Assembly: GCA_040880285.1 (NCBI GenBank)
Contig: JBBDIT010000022.1
Coordinates: 62,001 to 126,000 of the forward strand
Source: JANQJA01 sp040880285
GTDB lineage: Bacteria; Pseudomonadota; Gammaproteobacteria; Pseudomonadales; Azotimanducaceae
DNA: 64,000 bases
Reading direction: 5' to 3'
This document shows, one piece after another, positions 8,664 to 16,943 of this stretch; position 1 is the first letter of the stretch, and every line of letters begins with the position of its first letter. The position numbers were made by a program, and so were the translations under genes. A model generated the notes under the pieces. That model made no database searches and was not told the DNA's origin. It saw nothing but the letters and a program-made list of their open reading frames with translations.

Positions 8664-9802
8664 TGCAGCGCAGTGTACGTGCATTCAGTGAAGCCTTCGG
8701 AGGCTCGCCAGACTTTCGTGTATTTTCACCGGGCCGTATAAATCTCATAGGTGAACACATTGATTACTGTGGTGGACTGGTACTTCCCATGGCGATCAAT
8801 CGTGGGACGAACCTCTTATTTTCCCTGAACAATAGTTCCAAAGTACGGATCTATTCGGCAAGGTTCGATGAGATGCGTGAATTTGATCTGGCCGATCCAG
8901 ATCCGCTTCCAACCGGCTGTTGGATTGATTACGCAATTGGGATTGGATCGGTCCTCTCTGCAAAGGCAGGGATTGATCTGGTGGTTACAGATGATATCCG
9001 AAGCGGTGGTCTTTCCAGTTCTGCTTCTTTTACCGTGGCGGTGGGTCTGGCGTTCTTGAAGGCAATGGATATCGATGTCAGGGATAACGATGCCCGTATC
9101 TCACTGGCACTTGCGGCGCAATCGGCAGAGACATCATTTGTCGGTGTTTCCTGTGGGGCAATGGACCAGGTTGCCGTGACCATCGGTGGTGTAGTGAAGC
9201 TCGACTGCAGTGACTTCAGCTTCGAGACGCAAGCAGCTGACTTTGGTCATTACCAAATCGTCGTTATGGATACAGGCAAAACTCGATCACTGGCTGTGTC
9301 AGCCTATAATGAAAGAGTAACGCAACTCGATTCAGCCTGCAGGATACTTGGAGTTACCAGAAGTTCATTGTGTCGAACGGTAGACATTGAAACCCTGAAT
9401 GAATCAGCACATGCGCTCACACGCCGATCGGGAGTTCTGTTTTCCCGGGTGCGCCATGTCGTGACGGAATACCAGCGGGCGCAGGAAGCAGCAGAGGCTC
9501 TTTCTCGCGGGGATATGGAGACCCTGGGGAGATTGATGTCGGCAAGCCACGAGTCTCTTGCAGGCGATTATGAAGTTTCGTGTGGCGAGCTTGACCTGAT
9601 CGTACGGCTTAGCCAGCAGCAGCCAGGTGTTGTTGGGGCGAGAATGACAGGCGCCGGGTTCGGCGGTTCAGCCATCGCGCTGGTACATCGGGATGAGGTT
9701 GAAAGGCACAATGACACCGTGGCGCGCCAGTATAGCGCTCGTTGCGGTATCCAGCCGGAATTGTTCAGGGTTGTGCCAACGAAAGGTGCGAGTTTCTATT
9801 AG
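8663..9802 (+). CDS. galK: Galactokinase
   Basis: A 379-residue GHMP kinase that phosphorylates galactose to galactose-1-phosphate, the first Leloir step. The galactokinase signature GRINLIGEHIDYCGG lies near residue 25, the ATP-binding GGLSSSASFTVAV at about residues 113-125, and the third GHMP motif GARMTGAGFGGSA near residue 327. The start codon overlaps the stop of the GH4 gene, so galactose released by that enzyme can be used directly. galE is convergent 27 bases downstream; galT is not in this window. Confidence 0.94.
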   Translation: MQRSVRAFSEAFGGSPDFRVFSPGRINLIGEHIDYCGGLVLPMAINRGTNLLFSLNNSSKVRIYSARFDEMREFDLADPDPLPTGCWIDYAIGIGSVLSAKAGIDLVVTDDIRSGGLSSSASFTVAVGLAFLKAMDIDVRDNDARISLALAAQSAETSFVGVSCGAMDQVAVTIGGVVKLDCSDFSFETQAADFGHYQIVVMDTGKTRSLAVSAYNERVTQLDSACRILGVTRSSLCRTVDIETLNESAHALTRRSGVLFSRVRHVVTEYQRAQEAAEALSRGDMETLGRLMSASHESLAGDYEVSCGELDLIVRLSQQQPGVVGARMTGAGFGGSAIALVHRDEVERHNDTVARQYSARCGIQPELFRVVPTKGASFY

Positions 9803-9829
9803 TCTCTCACCGGTGCCAGACAGCATTTT

Positions 9830-10846
9830 TTATGTGCGATAGCCCGCTGGATTTCGCTGCTGAAAGTGCCATGCATCCCGGCAGATATCGTCTATGGTCT
9901 TCTCTGTTTGCCATCCGAGTTCAGCGCGCGCCAGGTCAGTTTTGGTGTAACTTAGCGGAATATCGCCAGGACGTCGTGGGCCCATTTCGTGCGGCAAGGA
10001 CAGACTGTTGGCGCGTTCGAATGCGGCGATGACCTCCAGTACTGAGTACCCTTTACCGGTACCGAGGTTATAAACCGACCAGCCTCGATTTCTGTCCAGG
10101 TATTCCAGCGCGGCAAGGTGTCCTTTTGCCAGATCAACCACATGGATGTAGTCCCGAATACAAGTACCGTCCGGTGTCGGGTAATCCGTGCCATTGACGA
10201 TCAGCTTCTCACGCCGGCCGATCGCGACCTGGGTCAAAAACGGTAGCAGGTTGTTCGGAGTGTTGAGGGGATCTTCACCGATTTCCCCGCTTTCATGGGC
10301 GCCCGCCGGGTTGAAGTAGCGCAGGCAGGTAACGTCCAGATCGGCATGGGACCGACAGACGTCCGCCAGAAGCTTCTCGATGATCAGTTTGGTACGACCG
10401 TATGGATTGGTTGCGTCCACGATTTTGCAGGTTTCGTCGATCGGAATGCGCTCCGGTTCCCCATACACGGTTGCAGACGAACTGAATACCAGTTTGGTGA
10501 CCTCATGATTGAGCATCGCCTCAATGAGGTTGAAGGTTCCGCCGATATTGGTTTTGTAGTATCGCAAGGGATCAGATACCGATTCCCCGACAGCCTTGAG
10601 GCCCGCAAAGTGAATTACCGCTTCTATTTGGGCTTGCCTGAACACCGCGTCGATATCTGCCGAACTCAAAAGGTCGATCTCATGGAATTCGATAGAGCCA
10701 TTCGTCAATCGCTCGACTCTGCGAATTGCCTCGACTGAACTGTTTGATAAATTATCGATAACGACAATCTCGTGTCCCGCGTTGATCAGTTCGACCGCGG
10801 TATGTGTACCTATATAGCCGGCGCCCCCGGTCAAGAGAACTTTCAT
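9830..10846 (-). CDS. galE: UDP-glucose 4-epimerase
   Basis: A 338-residue extended short-chain dehydrogenase that interconverts UDP-galactose and UDP-glucose. The NAD-binding GGAGYIGTHT is at residues 7-16, the catalytic Ser in SSSATVYG and the Tyr-x-x-x-Lys pair in YGRTK (about residues 149-153). Length equals that of E. coli GalE (338). Its ATG overlaps the stop of the upstream HAD hydrolase gene (ATGA), so the minus-strand order lpxA-HAD-galE is probably one transcript. It converges on galK, with no obvious terminator hairpin between them. Confidence 0.95.
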   Translation of the reverse strand: MKVLLTGGAGYIGTHTAVELINAGHEIVVIDNLSNSSVEAIRRVERLTNGSIEFHEIDLLSSADIDAVFRQAQIEAVIHFAGLKAVGESVSDPLRYYKTNIGGTFNLIEAMLNHEVTKLVFSSSATVYGEPERIPIDETCKIVDATNPYGRTKLIIEKLLADVCRSHADLDVTCLRYFNPAGAHESGEIGEDPLNTPNNLLPFLTQVAIGRREKLIVNGTDYPTPDGTCIRDYIHVVDLAKGHLAALEYLDRNRGWSVYNLGTGKGYSVLEVIAAFERANSLSLPHEMGPRRPGDIPLSYTKTDLARAELGWQTEKTIDDICRDAWHFQQRNPAGYRT

Positions 10847-11487
10847 ATCAGCTGCATATCCAGATGCGCTCCGAGCTCCGCCAGTGCCTGGTCCGGATTG
10901 AGCACTTTGATGGTGCTCATACCGAGCTCACGGGCAGGCTTCAAGTTGATGCCTAGGTCATCAAGGAACACAGCCTCGGTTGGCGCTATGTTCATTTGAT
11001 TGCATGCGATTTGGTAAATTCCGGGATTTGGTTTGCGAATTCCAACCTTGCTTGACTCGATGATGACATCAAATAACGCCATAACCTCGGCAAAACTCGC
11101 GGCTCGTTCCGGATCACGGGCCATACCGGGTCCTTCTCCTGCATTGTTGACGTTGTTGGTAATGCATCCGATTGCAAAGTTCGTCTTGATGGCCTTCAGG
11201 GCATCAACCATCCGGGGTCGCAGATCGCCCGACAAAAGCGCGAGTACCTGGCGGCCAGGAATCTCGTGGCCCCTTTGTCGTGCTTCCATGGCGAACAATT
11301 CATCAAATTCAGCGACTCCAATTTCGCTGCTTTCGAGCCGTGCCCAGGCATTGGTGTGTGGGTTGGTGGCGTTAATCGAGCGGATAAAATCCCTGGGCAG
11401 GTTATTTTCTATCTCGAATCGATTAAATGCCTCGAACGGACTGGTAGTAATAACGCCACCAAAGTCCCAAAGTACTGCTTTGATCAT
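10843..11487 (-). CDS. HAD-like hydrolase (epoxide hydrolase N-terminal/ACAD10-type)
   Basis: A 214-residue haloacid dehalogenase-type hydrolase. Motif I is DFGGV (the second Asp of DxD is replaced by Gly, as is usual in the soluble epoxide hydrolase N-terminal and YihX-like groups), motif II is the Thr in CITNN, the motif III Lys is in GIRKPNPGIY and motif IV is FLDDLGIN. It probably acts on a small phosphoester; the substrate is unknown. It sits between lpxA (11 bases upstream) and galE (ATGA overlap), so a sugar-phosphate role is possible but only inferred. Confidence 0.82.
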   Translation of the reverse strand: MIKAVLWDFGGVITTSPFEAFNRFEIENNLPRDFIRSINATNPHTNAWARLESSEIGVAEFDELFAMEARQRGHEIPGRQVLALLSGDLRPRMVDALKAIKTNFAIGCITNNVNNAGEGPGMARDPERAASFAEVMALFDVIIESSKVGIRKPNPGIYQIACNQMNIAPTEAVFLDDLGINLKPARELGMSTIKVLNPDQALAELGAHLDMQLI

Positions 11488-11498
11488 TTTAGGCCCGC

Positions 11499-12311
11499 TT
11501 ATTCGCTGACGTTTATTTCAAACATCGCAGAATCTGGCCGTGCCAATCCCCTCTGCGAGGAATTAATCGCTTCAAGCATCAATTTCACGTTGGGGGAGTC
11601 AGGAAATTCCTGTTCCGCCTGGGCGACGGCCACTTCAAGCCTGAGTTCGCGCATAAAGAGCATGCGGAACGCTTTCCTGACCTCGGCAATTTCTTCGCTG
11701 GAATAACCGGCGCGTTCCATTCCCACCTTATTGATCACGCGCATGTGTGCCGGGAAGCCTTCGGCGATGGTAAAGGGCAGTACGTCCTGAACCACGCGGC
11801 ATACGCCGCCGACCATGCCTGCCCGGCCGACATGGCAGAACTGGTGAATAGCGGACAGGCCACCGATATTGGCGTAATCGCCAATAATGACGTGTCCGCC
11901 CAGGGTGGCTCCATGTGACATGACCACATGATTACCCACCTCACAGTTGTGGGCAATGTGAGCGTGAGCCAAGAGATTACAATCATCACCGACGGTTGTG
12001 GCACTACCTTCGGCTGTGCCGCTGTGGATGCTGACGAATTCACGGATGACGTTTCTCGCGCCAATCCTTGCGTAAGTAACGGTGTTGGGAACGTATTTGG
12101 TATCCTGGGACTGTACACCGAGCGTAACGAAGGGGTAGATTATGCAATCCTCGCCGATGGTCGTGTAGCCTTCCACAACCACGTGGGACTGCAATTCCGT
12201 ATTGTCACCGATCTTGACGTTGGGCCCGACAGTACAGAATGGACCTATAATGGCGTTGTCACCGATTTTCGCGTCCTTGTGCACAACAGCATGTTTATCG
12301 ATCTTGACCAT
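11499..12311 (-). CDS. lpxA: Acyl-[ACP]--UDP-N-acetylglucosamine O-acyltransferase
   Basis: A 270-residue left-handed beta-helix acyltransferase that starts lipid A synthesis by moving 3-hydroxyacyl from ACP to UDP-GlcNAc. Hexapeptide repeats run from about residue 2 to 190; the catalytic His is His121 in HAHIAHNC (His125 in E. coli), and INKVGMERAGYS opens the C-terminal helical region. It is slightly longer than E. coli LpxA (262). It stands apart from the usual lpxD-fabZ-lpxA-lpxB order: its neighbours are a HAD hydrolase and, divergently, fabA-fabB. Whether it is the only copy or a second one cannot be seen here. Confidence 0.92.
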   Translation of the reverse strand: MVKIDKHAVVHKDAKIGDNAIIGPFCTVGPNVKIGDNTELQSHVVVEGYTTIGEDCIIYPFVTLGVQSQDTKYVPNTVTYARIGARNVIREFVSIHSGTAEGSATTVGDDCNLLAHAHIAHNCEVGNHVVMSHGATLGGHVIIGDYANIGGLSAIHQFCHVGRAGMVGGVCRVVQDVLPFTIAEGFPAHMRVINKVGMERAGYSSEEIAEVRKAFRMLFMRELRLEVAVAQAEQEFPDSPNVKLMLEAINSSQRGLARPDSAMFEINVSE

Positions 12312-12483
12312 GATTCCCCCGGGACTTGTTCTTTTACTGATGCTTTGACAGGTTGTAGTGCAAAGTGGTTCCGCTGATGAACTTTTGCCAACGAACAGCT
12401 TGAGTTTTGGTCTGGCTTAGCACGCTTGTGTTAATTATGTAAAGTCTAAATGTAGACATTATCCCTCTTTTCAGGGAAGCTGT

Positions 12484-12514
12484 TTGTTTTCTTTTACGGG
12501 CTCAATGATATAAT
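12484..12514 (+). promoter_or_regulatory. Candidate sigma-70 promoter for fabA
   Basis: In the 290-base divergent region between lpxA and fabA, a perfect TATAAT at 12509-12514 lies about 90 bases before the fabA start, with a weak TTGTTT 19 bases upstream (12484-12489). The spacer is longer than ideal, so only the -10 element is convincing. No FabR/FadR-like palindrome was recognised. Confidence 0.35.
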
Positions 12515-12601
12515 TTTGCTTCCTGTTTTTCATGACTATTCCATCAGGACTCGCAAAGATTTGACGGGGCCACACTTCCACACAGCTTCTATAATGAACC
12601 T

Positions 12602-13156
12602 ATGACTGAAAAGAATTCCAACCGTCCGCTTGATCGATCCCTCGTGGATAAACACTCCTTTAGCCGCGAGGAATTGCTTGAGTGTGGCAATGGTCGGCTG
12701 TTTGGACCGGGCCGCGCACACCTGCCGGTAGCTGAAATGTTGATGGTCGATAGAATCACGCAGATCAATGAGACAGGCGGCAGCCACGGAAAAGGCAAAA
12801 TTGAAGCTGAAATGGACATTAATCCGGATCTCTGGTTTTTCAAATGCCACTTTGTAGGTGATCCAGTTATGCCTGGGTGTCTCGGGCTGGATGCCCTTTG
12901 GCAATTGGTTGGGTTTTTCCTTGCCTGGAAAGGCAATTGGGGTGTTGGGCGCGCACTGGGTTGCGGTAAGGTCGCTTTCAGGGGACAGGTACTGCCGAGC
13001 GCCTCCATCCTCCGGTACGATATAGACGTTACTCGCATACGTGAGGGGCGTACGGTAATGGGCATTGCAAACGCGCGAGTCTTGTGTGACGACAAACAGA
13101 TTTATGTGGCTGAAGATATCAAGGTAGGATTGTTCACATCTTTGGATGATTTTTAG
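12602..13156 (+). CDS. fabA: 3-hydroxydecanoyl-ACP dehydratase/isomerase
   Basis: A 184-residue hotdog-fold enzyme that dehydrates 3-hydroxydecanoyl-ACP and isomerises the product to the cis-3 form, the branch point to unsaturated fatty acids. The catalytic pair is His83 in FKCHFVGDPVMPG and Asp97 in GLDALWQL (His70 and Asp84 in E. coli); the extra residues are an N-terminal extension. It is followed eight bases later by fabB, the standard partner. A fabA-fabB pair is known mainly from Alpha- and Gammaproteobacteria, which supports the taxonomic inference. Confidence 0.96.
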   Translation: MTEKNSNRPLDRSLVDKHSFSREELLECGNGRLFGPGRAHLPVAEMLMVDRITQINETGGSHGKGKIEAEMDINPDLWFFKCHFVGDPVMPGCLGLDALWQLVGFFLAWKGNWGVGRALGCGKVAFRGQVLPSASILRYDIDVTRIREGRTVMGIANARVLCDDKQIYVAEDIKVGLFTSLDDF

Positions 13157-13164
13157 GTGATCAT

Positions 13165-14379
13165 ATGAAGAGGGTAGTGATTACTGGCATTGGGGTTGTA
13201 TCACCGCTTGGCAACAATATCGCGGAAACGTTGGCGTCACTCAAGGAAGTGCGTTCGGGTATCCGGTTTCAGGAGGCATACAAAGAAATCGGCATGCGTA
13301 GCCACGTTGCGGGCAATATCCAGATCGACCTATCCGAGCATATCGACCGTAAGTTGCTTCGGTTCATGGGAGACGCGGCGGCGTTTGCCTACATTGCGAT
13401 GCGAGAGGCAATCGATGATGCAGGGCTTGGTGAAGCCCAGGTATCCAATGTGAGAAGTGGAATCGTCGCCGGTTCCGGCGGTGGTTCTTCATCCAACCAG
13501 GTAGAAGCGGCTGATACGTTGCGTGAAAAAGGCTTGCGTCGCGTTGGGCCCTATCGCGTGACACGAACGATGGGTTCCACTGTTTCCGCTTGTCTTGCAA
13601 CGCCATTCAAAATCAAGGGTGTCAACTATTCCATTACCTCGGCTTGTTCAACCAGTGCTCACTGTATCGGACATGCCGCCGAACTAATCCAATTGGGGAA
13701 GCAGGACATTGTATTTGCCGGTGGTGGCGAAGAAGAACACTGGACCATGTCGTGCCTGTTTGATGCCATGGGGGCCCTGTCAGCCGGATACAATGATACA
13801 CCCCATAGAGCTTCCCGGGCATATGACAAGGACCGGGACGGGTTTGTCATCTCAGGGGGTGGCGGATTTGTCGTGGTGGAGGAATACGAACACGCGTTGG
13901 CGCGTGGTGCGAAGATCTATGCGGAACTCGTCGGTTATGGTGCCACATCCGATGGCTTTGATATGGTTGCACCATCCGGGGAAGGTGGCCAGCGTGCAAT
14001 GGAAATTGCAATTTCCACAGTTGAAGGTGAAATAGACTACATCAATGCACATGGTACGAGCACACCCGCGGGAGATATACCCGAAATTGACGCGATCAAG
14101 CGTGTCTTTGGCGACAGGATTCCAAAAATCAGTTCTACCAAGTCACTATCGGGCCACTCTTTGGGCGCGGCTGGTGTGCACGAGGCCATCTATTCATTGT
14201 TGATGATGGAGAATGACTTTATCTGCCCCTCCGCCAATATTGAGAATCTGGATCCGGCGGTGGGTGACGTTCCTATCGTACGCAAGCGTGTCGATAATGC
14301 GGGCTTGAGAACGATGATTTCCAACAGTTTCGGCTTTGGTGGAACGAACGCGGTGCTGGCCTTTCAGAAGCTGCAATAG
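13165..14379 (+). CDS. fabB: 3-oxoacyl-ACP synthase I
   Basis: A 404-residue condensing enzyme elongating cis-3-decenoyl-ACP. The nucleophile is Cys161 in SACSTSAHCIG; the two His of the Cys-His-His triad are in INAHGTSTPAGD and SLSGHSLGAAG. Length and the position after fabA fit FabB rather than FabF. The 100 bases after the stop contain a tandem AT-rich repeat and lead to phoB; no terminator hairpin was found. Confidence 0.95.
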   Translation: MKRVVITGIGVVSPLGNNIAETLASLKEVRSGIRFQEAYKEIGMRSHVAGNIQIDLSEHIDRKLLRFMGDAAAFAYIAMREAIDDAGLGEAQVSNVRSGIVAGSGGGSSSNQVEAADTLREKGLRRVGPYRVTRTMGSTVSACLATPFKIKGVNYSITSACSTSAHCIGHAAELIQLGKQDIVFAGGGEEEHWTMSCLFDAMGALSAGYNDTPHRASRAYDKDRDGFVISGGGGFVVVEEYEHALARGAKIYAELVGYGATSDGFDMVAPSGEGGQRAMEIAISTVEGEIDYINAHGTSTPAGDIPEIDAIKRVFGDRIPKISSTKSLSGHSLGAAGVHEAIYSLLMMENDFICPSANIENLDPAVGDVPIVRKRVDNAGLRTMISNSFGFGGTNAVLAFQKLQ

Positions 14380-14397
14380 CGGTAAATTGGCGGAAAG

Positions 14398-14420
14398 TTA
14401 ATAAAATCTTAATAAAGATC
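14398..14420 (+). promoter_or_regulatory. Tandem 11-base repeat upstream of phoB, possible Pho box
   Basis: TTAATAAAATC (14398-14408) is directly repeated as TTAATAAAGATC (14409-14420), a period of 11 bases, 60-80 bases before the phoB start. PhoB dimers bind tandem 11-base units made of a 7-base element plus an AT-rich tail, and phoB genes are commonly autoregulated. The match to the TGTCA core is poor, so this is a positional and structural argument only. Confidence 0.35.
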
Positions 14421-14480
14421 GGCTGTTAATCAGTCGATCCTGGTGGTTCAATGTGCAGGATTTCACGCGGATCCTGCACA

Positions 14481-15170
14481 ATGGGTAGAGCCAAGGTCGT
14501 CATCATCGAAGATGAGCCTGATATCGTAGAAGTGATCAGTTATAACCTTACACGAGAAGGCTATCAGGTTACTTCCGCCGGATCCGGTGACAAGGGGCTA
14601 GAGCTGGTTCGTAACCAATCCCCATCGTTGGTGGTACTTGACCTGATGTTGCCGGGGATGGATGGGCTCACTGTCTGCCAGCAAATTAAATCCGACCCCA
14701 TTACGCGAGACATTCCCATTATTATTGTTTCTGCCAAGGGCGAGGAGAGCGATGTGGTTATTGGGCTCGGCCTCGGGGCTGACGACTACCTTGCCAAGCC
14801 TTTCAGCCCGCGTGAATTAATTGCCCGGGTCAAGGCGGTGCTGCGCCGGGGTTCGGTCCGAGACGACCAGCCTAAGGAGCGGATCACGATCAAGGATCTT
14901 GTGATCGACGCATCCAGATACGATGTCACCGTCAAAGGTGAGCTGGTAGCGCTGACCGCGACCGAGTTCAGGCTTTTGTATCAGCTCGCTGCCCAACCCG
15001 GCCGGGCATTTAGCCGCGAGCAACTTTTGAATCGGGTTGTCGGAGAGGGAGTGGTGGTTGTGGACAGAAATATCGACGTTCACATTCGAGCGATCCGGAA
15101 AAAGCTTGGGATCTATAGCGAGAAAATCCAGACGATCCGCGGCGTCGGTTATCGGTTCATAGACGATTAG
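14481..15170 (+). CDS. phoB: Phosphate regulon response regulator
   Basis: A 229-residue OmpR/PhoB-type regulator. The receiver domain has the acidic pair in IIEDEPD, the phosphorylated Asp in LVVLDLMLPGMDG, and Lys in YLAKPFSPREL; the winged-helix DNA-binding domain occupies the last 95 residues and ends in the typical IRGVGYRF. The ATG at 14481 gives the normal family N-terminus; another in-frame ATG at 14451 would add ten residues (MCRISRGSCT) unlike other PhoB proteins. phoR follows immediately, so this is a classic two-component pair controlling phosphate starvation genes. No pst genes are in the window. Confidence 0.9.
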   Translation: MGRAKVVIIEDEPDIVEVISYNLTREGYQVTSAGSGDKGLELVRNQSPSLVVLDLMLPGMDGLTVCQQIKSDPITRDIPIIIVSAKGEESDVVIGLGLGADDYLAKPFSPRELIARVKAVLRRGSVRDDQPKERITIKDLVIDASRYDVTVKGELVALTATEFRLLYQLAAQPGRAFSREQLLNRVVGEGVVVVDRNIDVHIRAIRKKLGIYSEKIQTIRGVGYRFIDD

Positions 15171-15179
15171 TTGGCCAAC

Positions 15180-16943
15180 ATGTTGCGTTCGAGTTTTCTA
15201 TGGCAATTGTGTGGCGCGTTTGCTGCCGTTATTGTCGTGAGCATGATCCTATTTGGTTCGCTTGTTATGACGCGGACACAACGCGATGTGCAAGCAAATA
15301 TTACTCACTCCTTGCACACCCAGGCGGCGTTATTGCAAAAACTGCTACTACCAACTTTGACAGCAGCCACAAGAATAACGATAGATGAGCTCAATAATAT
15401 AACCGGTGATGTCGAAAGTCGGATCACGTTAATTGATTCCCGGGGGATTGTACTTGCCGATAACCGGGATGATCCAAATTTGATGGATAATCACAGCGCT
15501 CGCCCTGAAGTAGCCGAGGCGCGGCGCCTGGGTGAGGGTGCCTCCGAGAGATTCAGCGAAACAATCAACCAGAACATGTTATATGTGGCGGTACGTGTCG
15601 ATGCTGATGAGCGTGTTCTGGGATTCGTTCGCGTTGCGTTTCCGCTCAAAGTGGTCGAGGAAGCGCGTGTGGAAGTGCGAAACCAGACATTATTGAGCGG
15701 TGCAGTCATTGCGGGTTTTTGTTTATTGGCGGCATTCATACTGGCAAGGAAATTTACGCGTCCTGTCTCGGCAATGACGGCCGGGGCTGCCCAAATAGCA
15801 AAAGGGCATTACGATCTGCGTTTACCGGAAAATCGCCAGGACGAGTTAGGTCGTCTTGCTATCGTGTTAAATGAGCTCGCGAGAGAAACTCAGGAACGCA
15901 TTGAGGCGTTAACCAGCAGTCGCAATCAGCTGGCAGCGATATTATCTGGTCTGACGGAAGGCGTTATTGCTGTGGATCCAGGCCAGAGGATCTTGCATAT
16001 CAATGAACGGGCACGTGAAATGCTTGGTGTAACAAGACGGGAGCCACTGAAACGGTCATTGTCGGAAGTCGTCAAGGTTATTGAAATATCGCAAGCTGTC
16101 GATACCTGTTTCGCGGAACGTTCGACCGTCAATACGCCCGTCAAGTTCGGTGGAAAGACGCTGGACCTTACGGTCGTGCTATTGCCGGGCCTAGATGGAA
16201 CCGCAGTCGCTGGTGCGATCGTGATATTGCAGGACATTACCGAGATACGTCGCCTGGAGCAGGTCAGGAATGACTTCGTGGCCAATGCCTCTCATGAATT
16301 GAAAACGCCTATATCTGCTATTCGTGGGTTCGCCGAGACGATAATTGATGATCCGCAAATGCCCGCGGACGTGATGGAGAGATTTATGGAACGAATCCGT
16401 AGCCAGGCGACGCGACTCGATAATATCGTTCAGGACCTGATCCATCTGTCACGATTTGATAGTCACGTCAGAACCACATCCATGCATCGAATCGATCTCA
16501 CTGCAGTGCTCCGTAAGGTCTATCAATTAAAAGCAGAGGATGCCAACGATGCAGCAGTGCAGTTGACTCTTGATATCGGTGACCAGCCTTTGATCGCGGA
16601 AGGCGAGACTGAGGCTCTTGAGCAGATGGTTTCCAACCTCGTAGATAATGCGATCAAATACACCCACGCAGGTGGTGAAGTGACTTTACGACTGAGGGTG
16701 ATGGACGCCACCGCAGTAATCGAAGTTGAAGATAGTGGAATTGGCATCCCGGTTGAAGAGCAACAGCGGATATTTGAGAGGTTCTATCGCGTCGATCGCG
16801 CAAGATCCCGGGAAAAGGGCGGCACCGGCCTCGGGCTCGCGATCGTCAAACACATTGCCCAATCCCATAAGGGGCGGGTGACGGTAACCAGCAAGGTGAA
16901 CCAGGGATCAACTTTCAAAGTGGAGATTCCGCTTGCATCATAA
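15180..16943 (+). CDS. phoR: Phosphate regulon sensor histidine kinase
   Basis: A 587-residue membrane histidine kinase, longer than E. coli PhoR (431). A first membrane helix (about residues 5-27), an extracytoplasmic sensor region of about 140 residues, a second helix (about 170-188), HAMP, a PAS domain (about 250-350), the phospho-acceptor His in ANASHELKTPISAIRG, and an ATPase domain with N box DNAIKY, DSGIGIP and GGTGLGLAIVKHI are visible. The large periplasmic loop plus HAMP-PAS order resembles the Bacillus-type PhoR more than the enteric one. ATG 15180 is chosen; an in-frame TTG at 15171, directly after the phoB stop, would add three residues. The 3' end overlaps the convergent oxidoreductase gene by six bases. 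Confidence 0.88.
   Translation: MLRSSFLWQLCGAFAAVIVVSMILFGSLVMTRTQRDVQANITHSLHTQAALLQKLLLPTLTAATRITIDELNNITGDVESRITLIDSRGIVLADNRDDPNLMDNHSARPEVAEARRLGEGASERFSETINQNMLYVAVRVDADERVLGFVRVAFPLKVVEEARVEVRNQTLLSGAVIAGFCLLAAFILARKFTRPVSAMTAGAAQIAKGHYDLRLPENRQDELGRLAIVLNELARETQERIEALTSSRNQLAAILSGLTEGVIAVDPGQRILHINERAREMLGVTRREPLKRSLSEVVKVIEISQAVDTCFAERSTVNTPVKFGGKTLDLTVVLLPGLDGTAVAGAIVILQDITEIRRLEQVRNDFVANASHELKTPISAIRGFAETIIDDPQMPADVMERFMERIRSQATRLDNIVQDLIHLSRFDSHVRTTSMHRIDLTAVLRKVYQLKAEDANDAAVQLTLDIGDQPLIAEGETEALEQMVSNLVDNAIKYTHAGGEVTLRLRVMDATAVIEVEDSGIGIPVEEQQRIFERFYRVDRARSREKGGTGLGLAIVKHIAQSHKGRVTVTSKVNQGSTFKVEIPLAS

Noticed and set aside
9803..9829. Rho-independent terminator between galK and galE
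   Set aside because: A T-run occurs near 9828 but no stable GC-rich stem precedes it.
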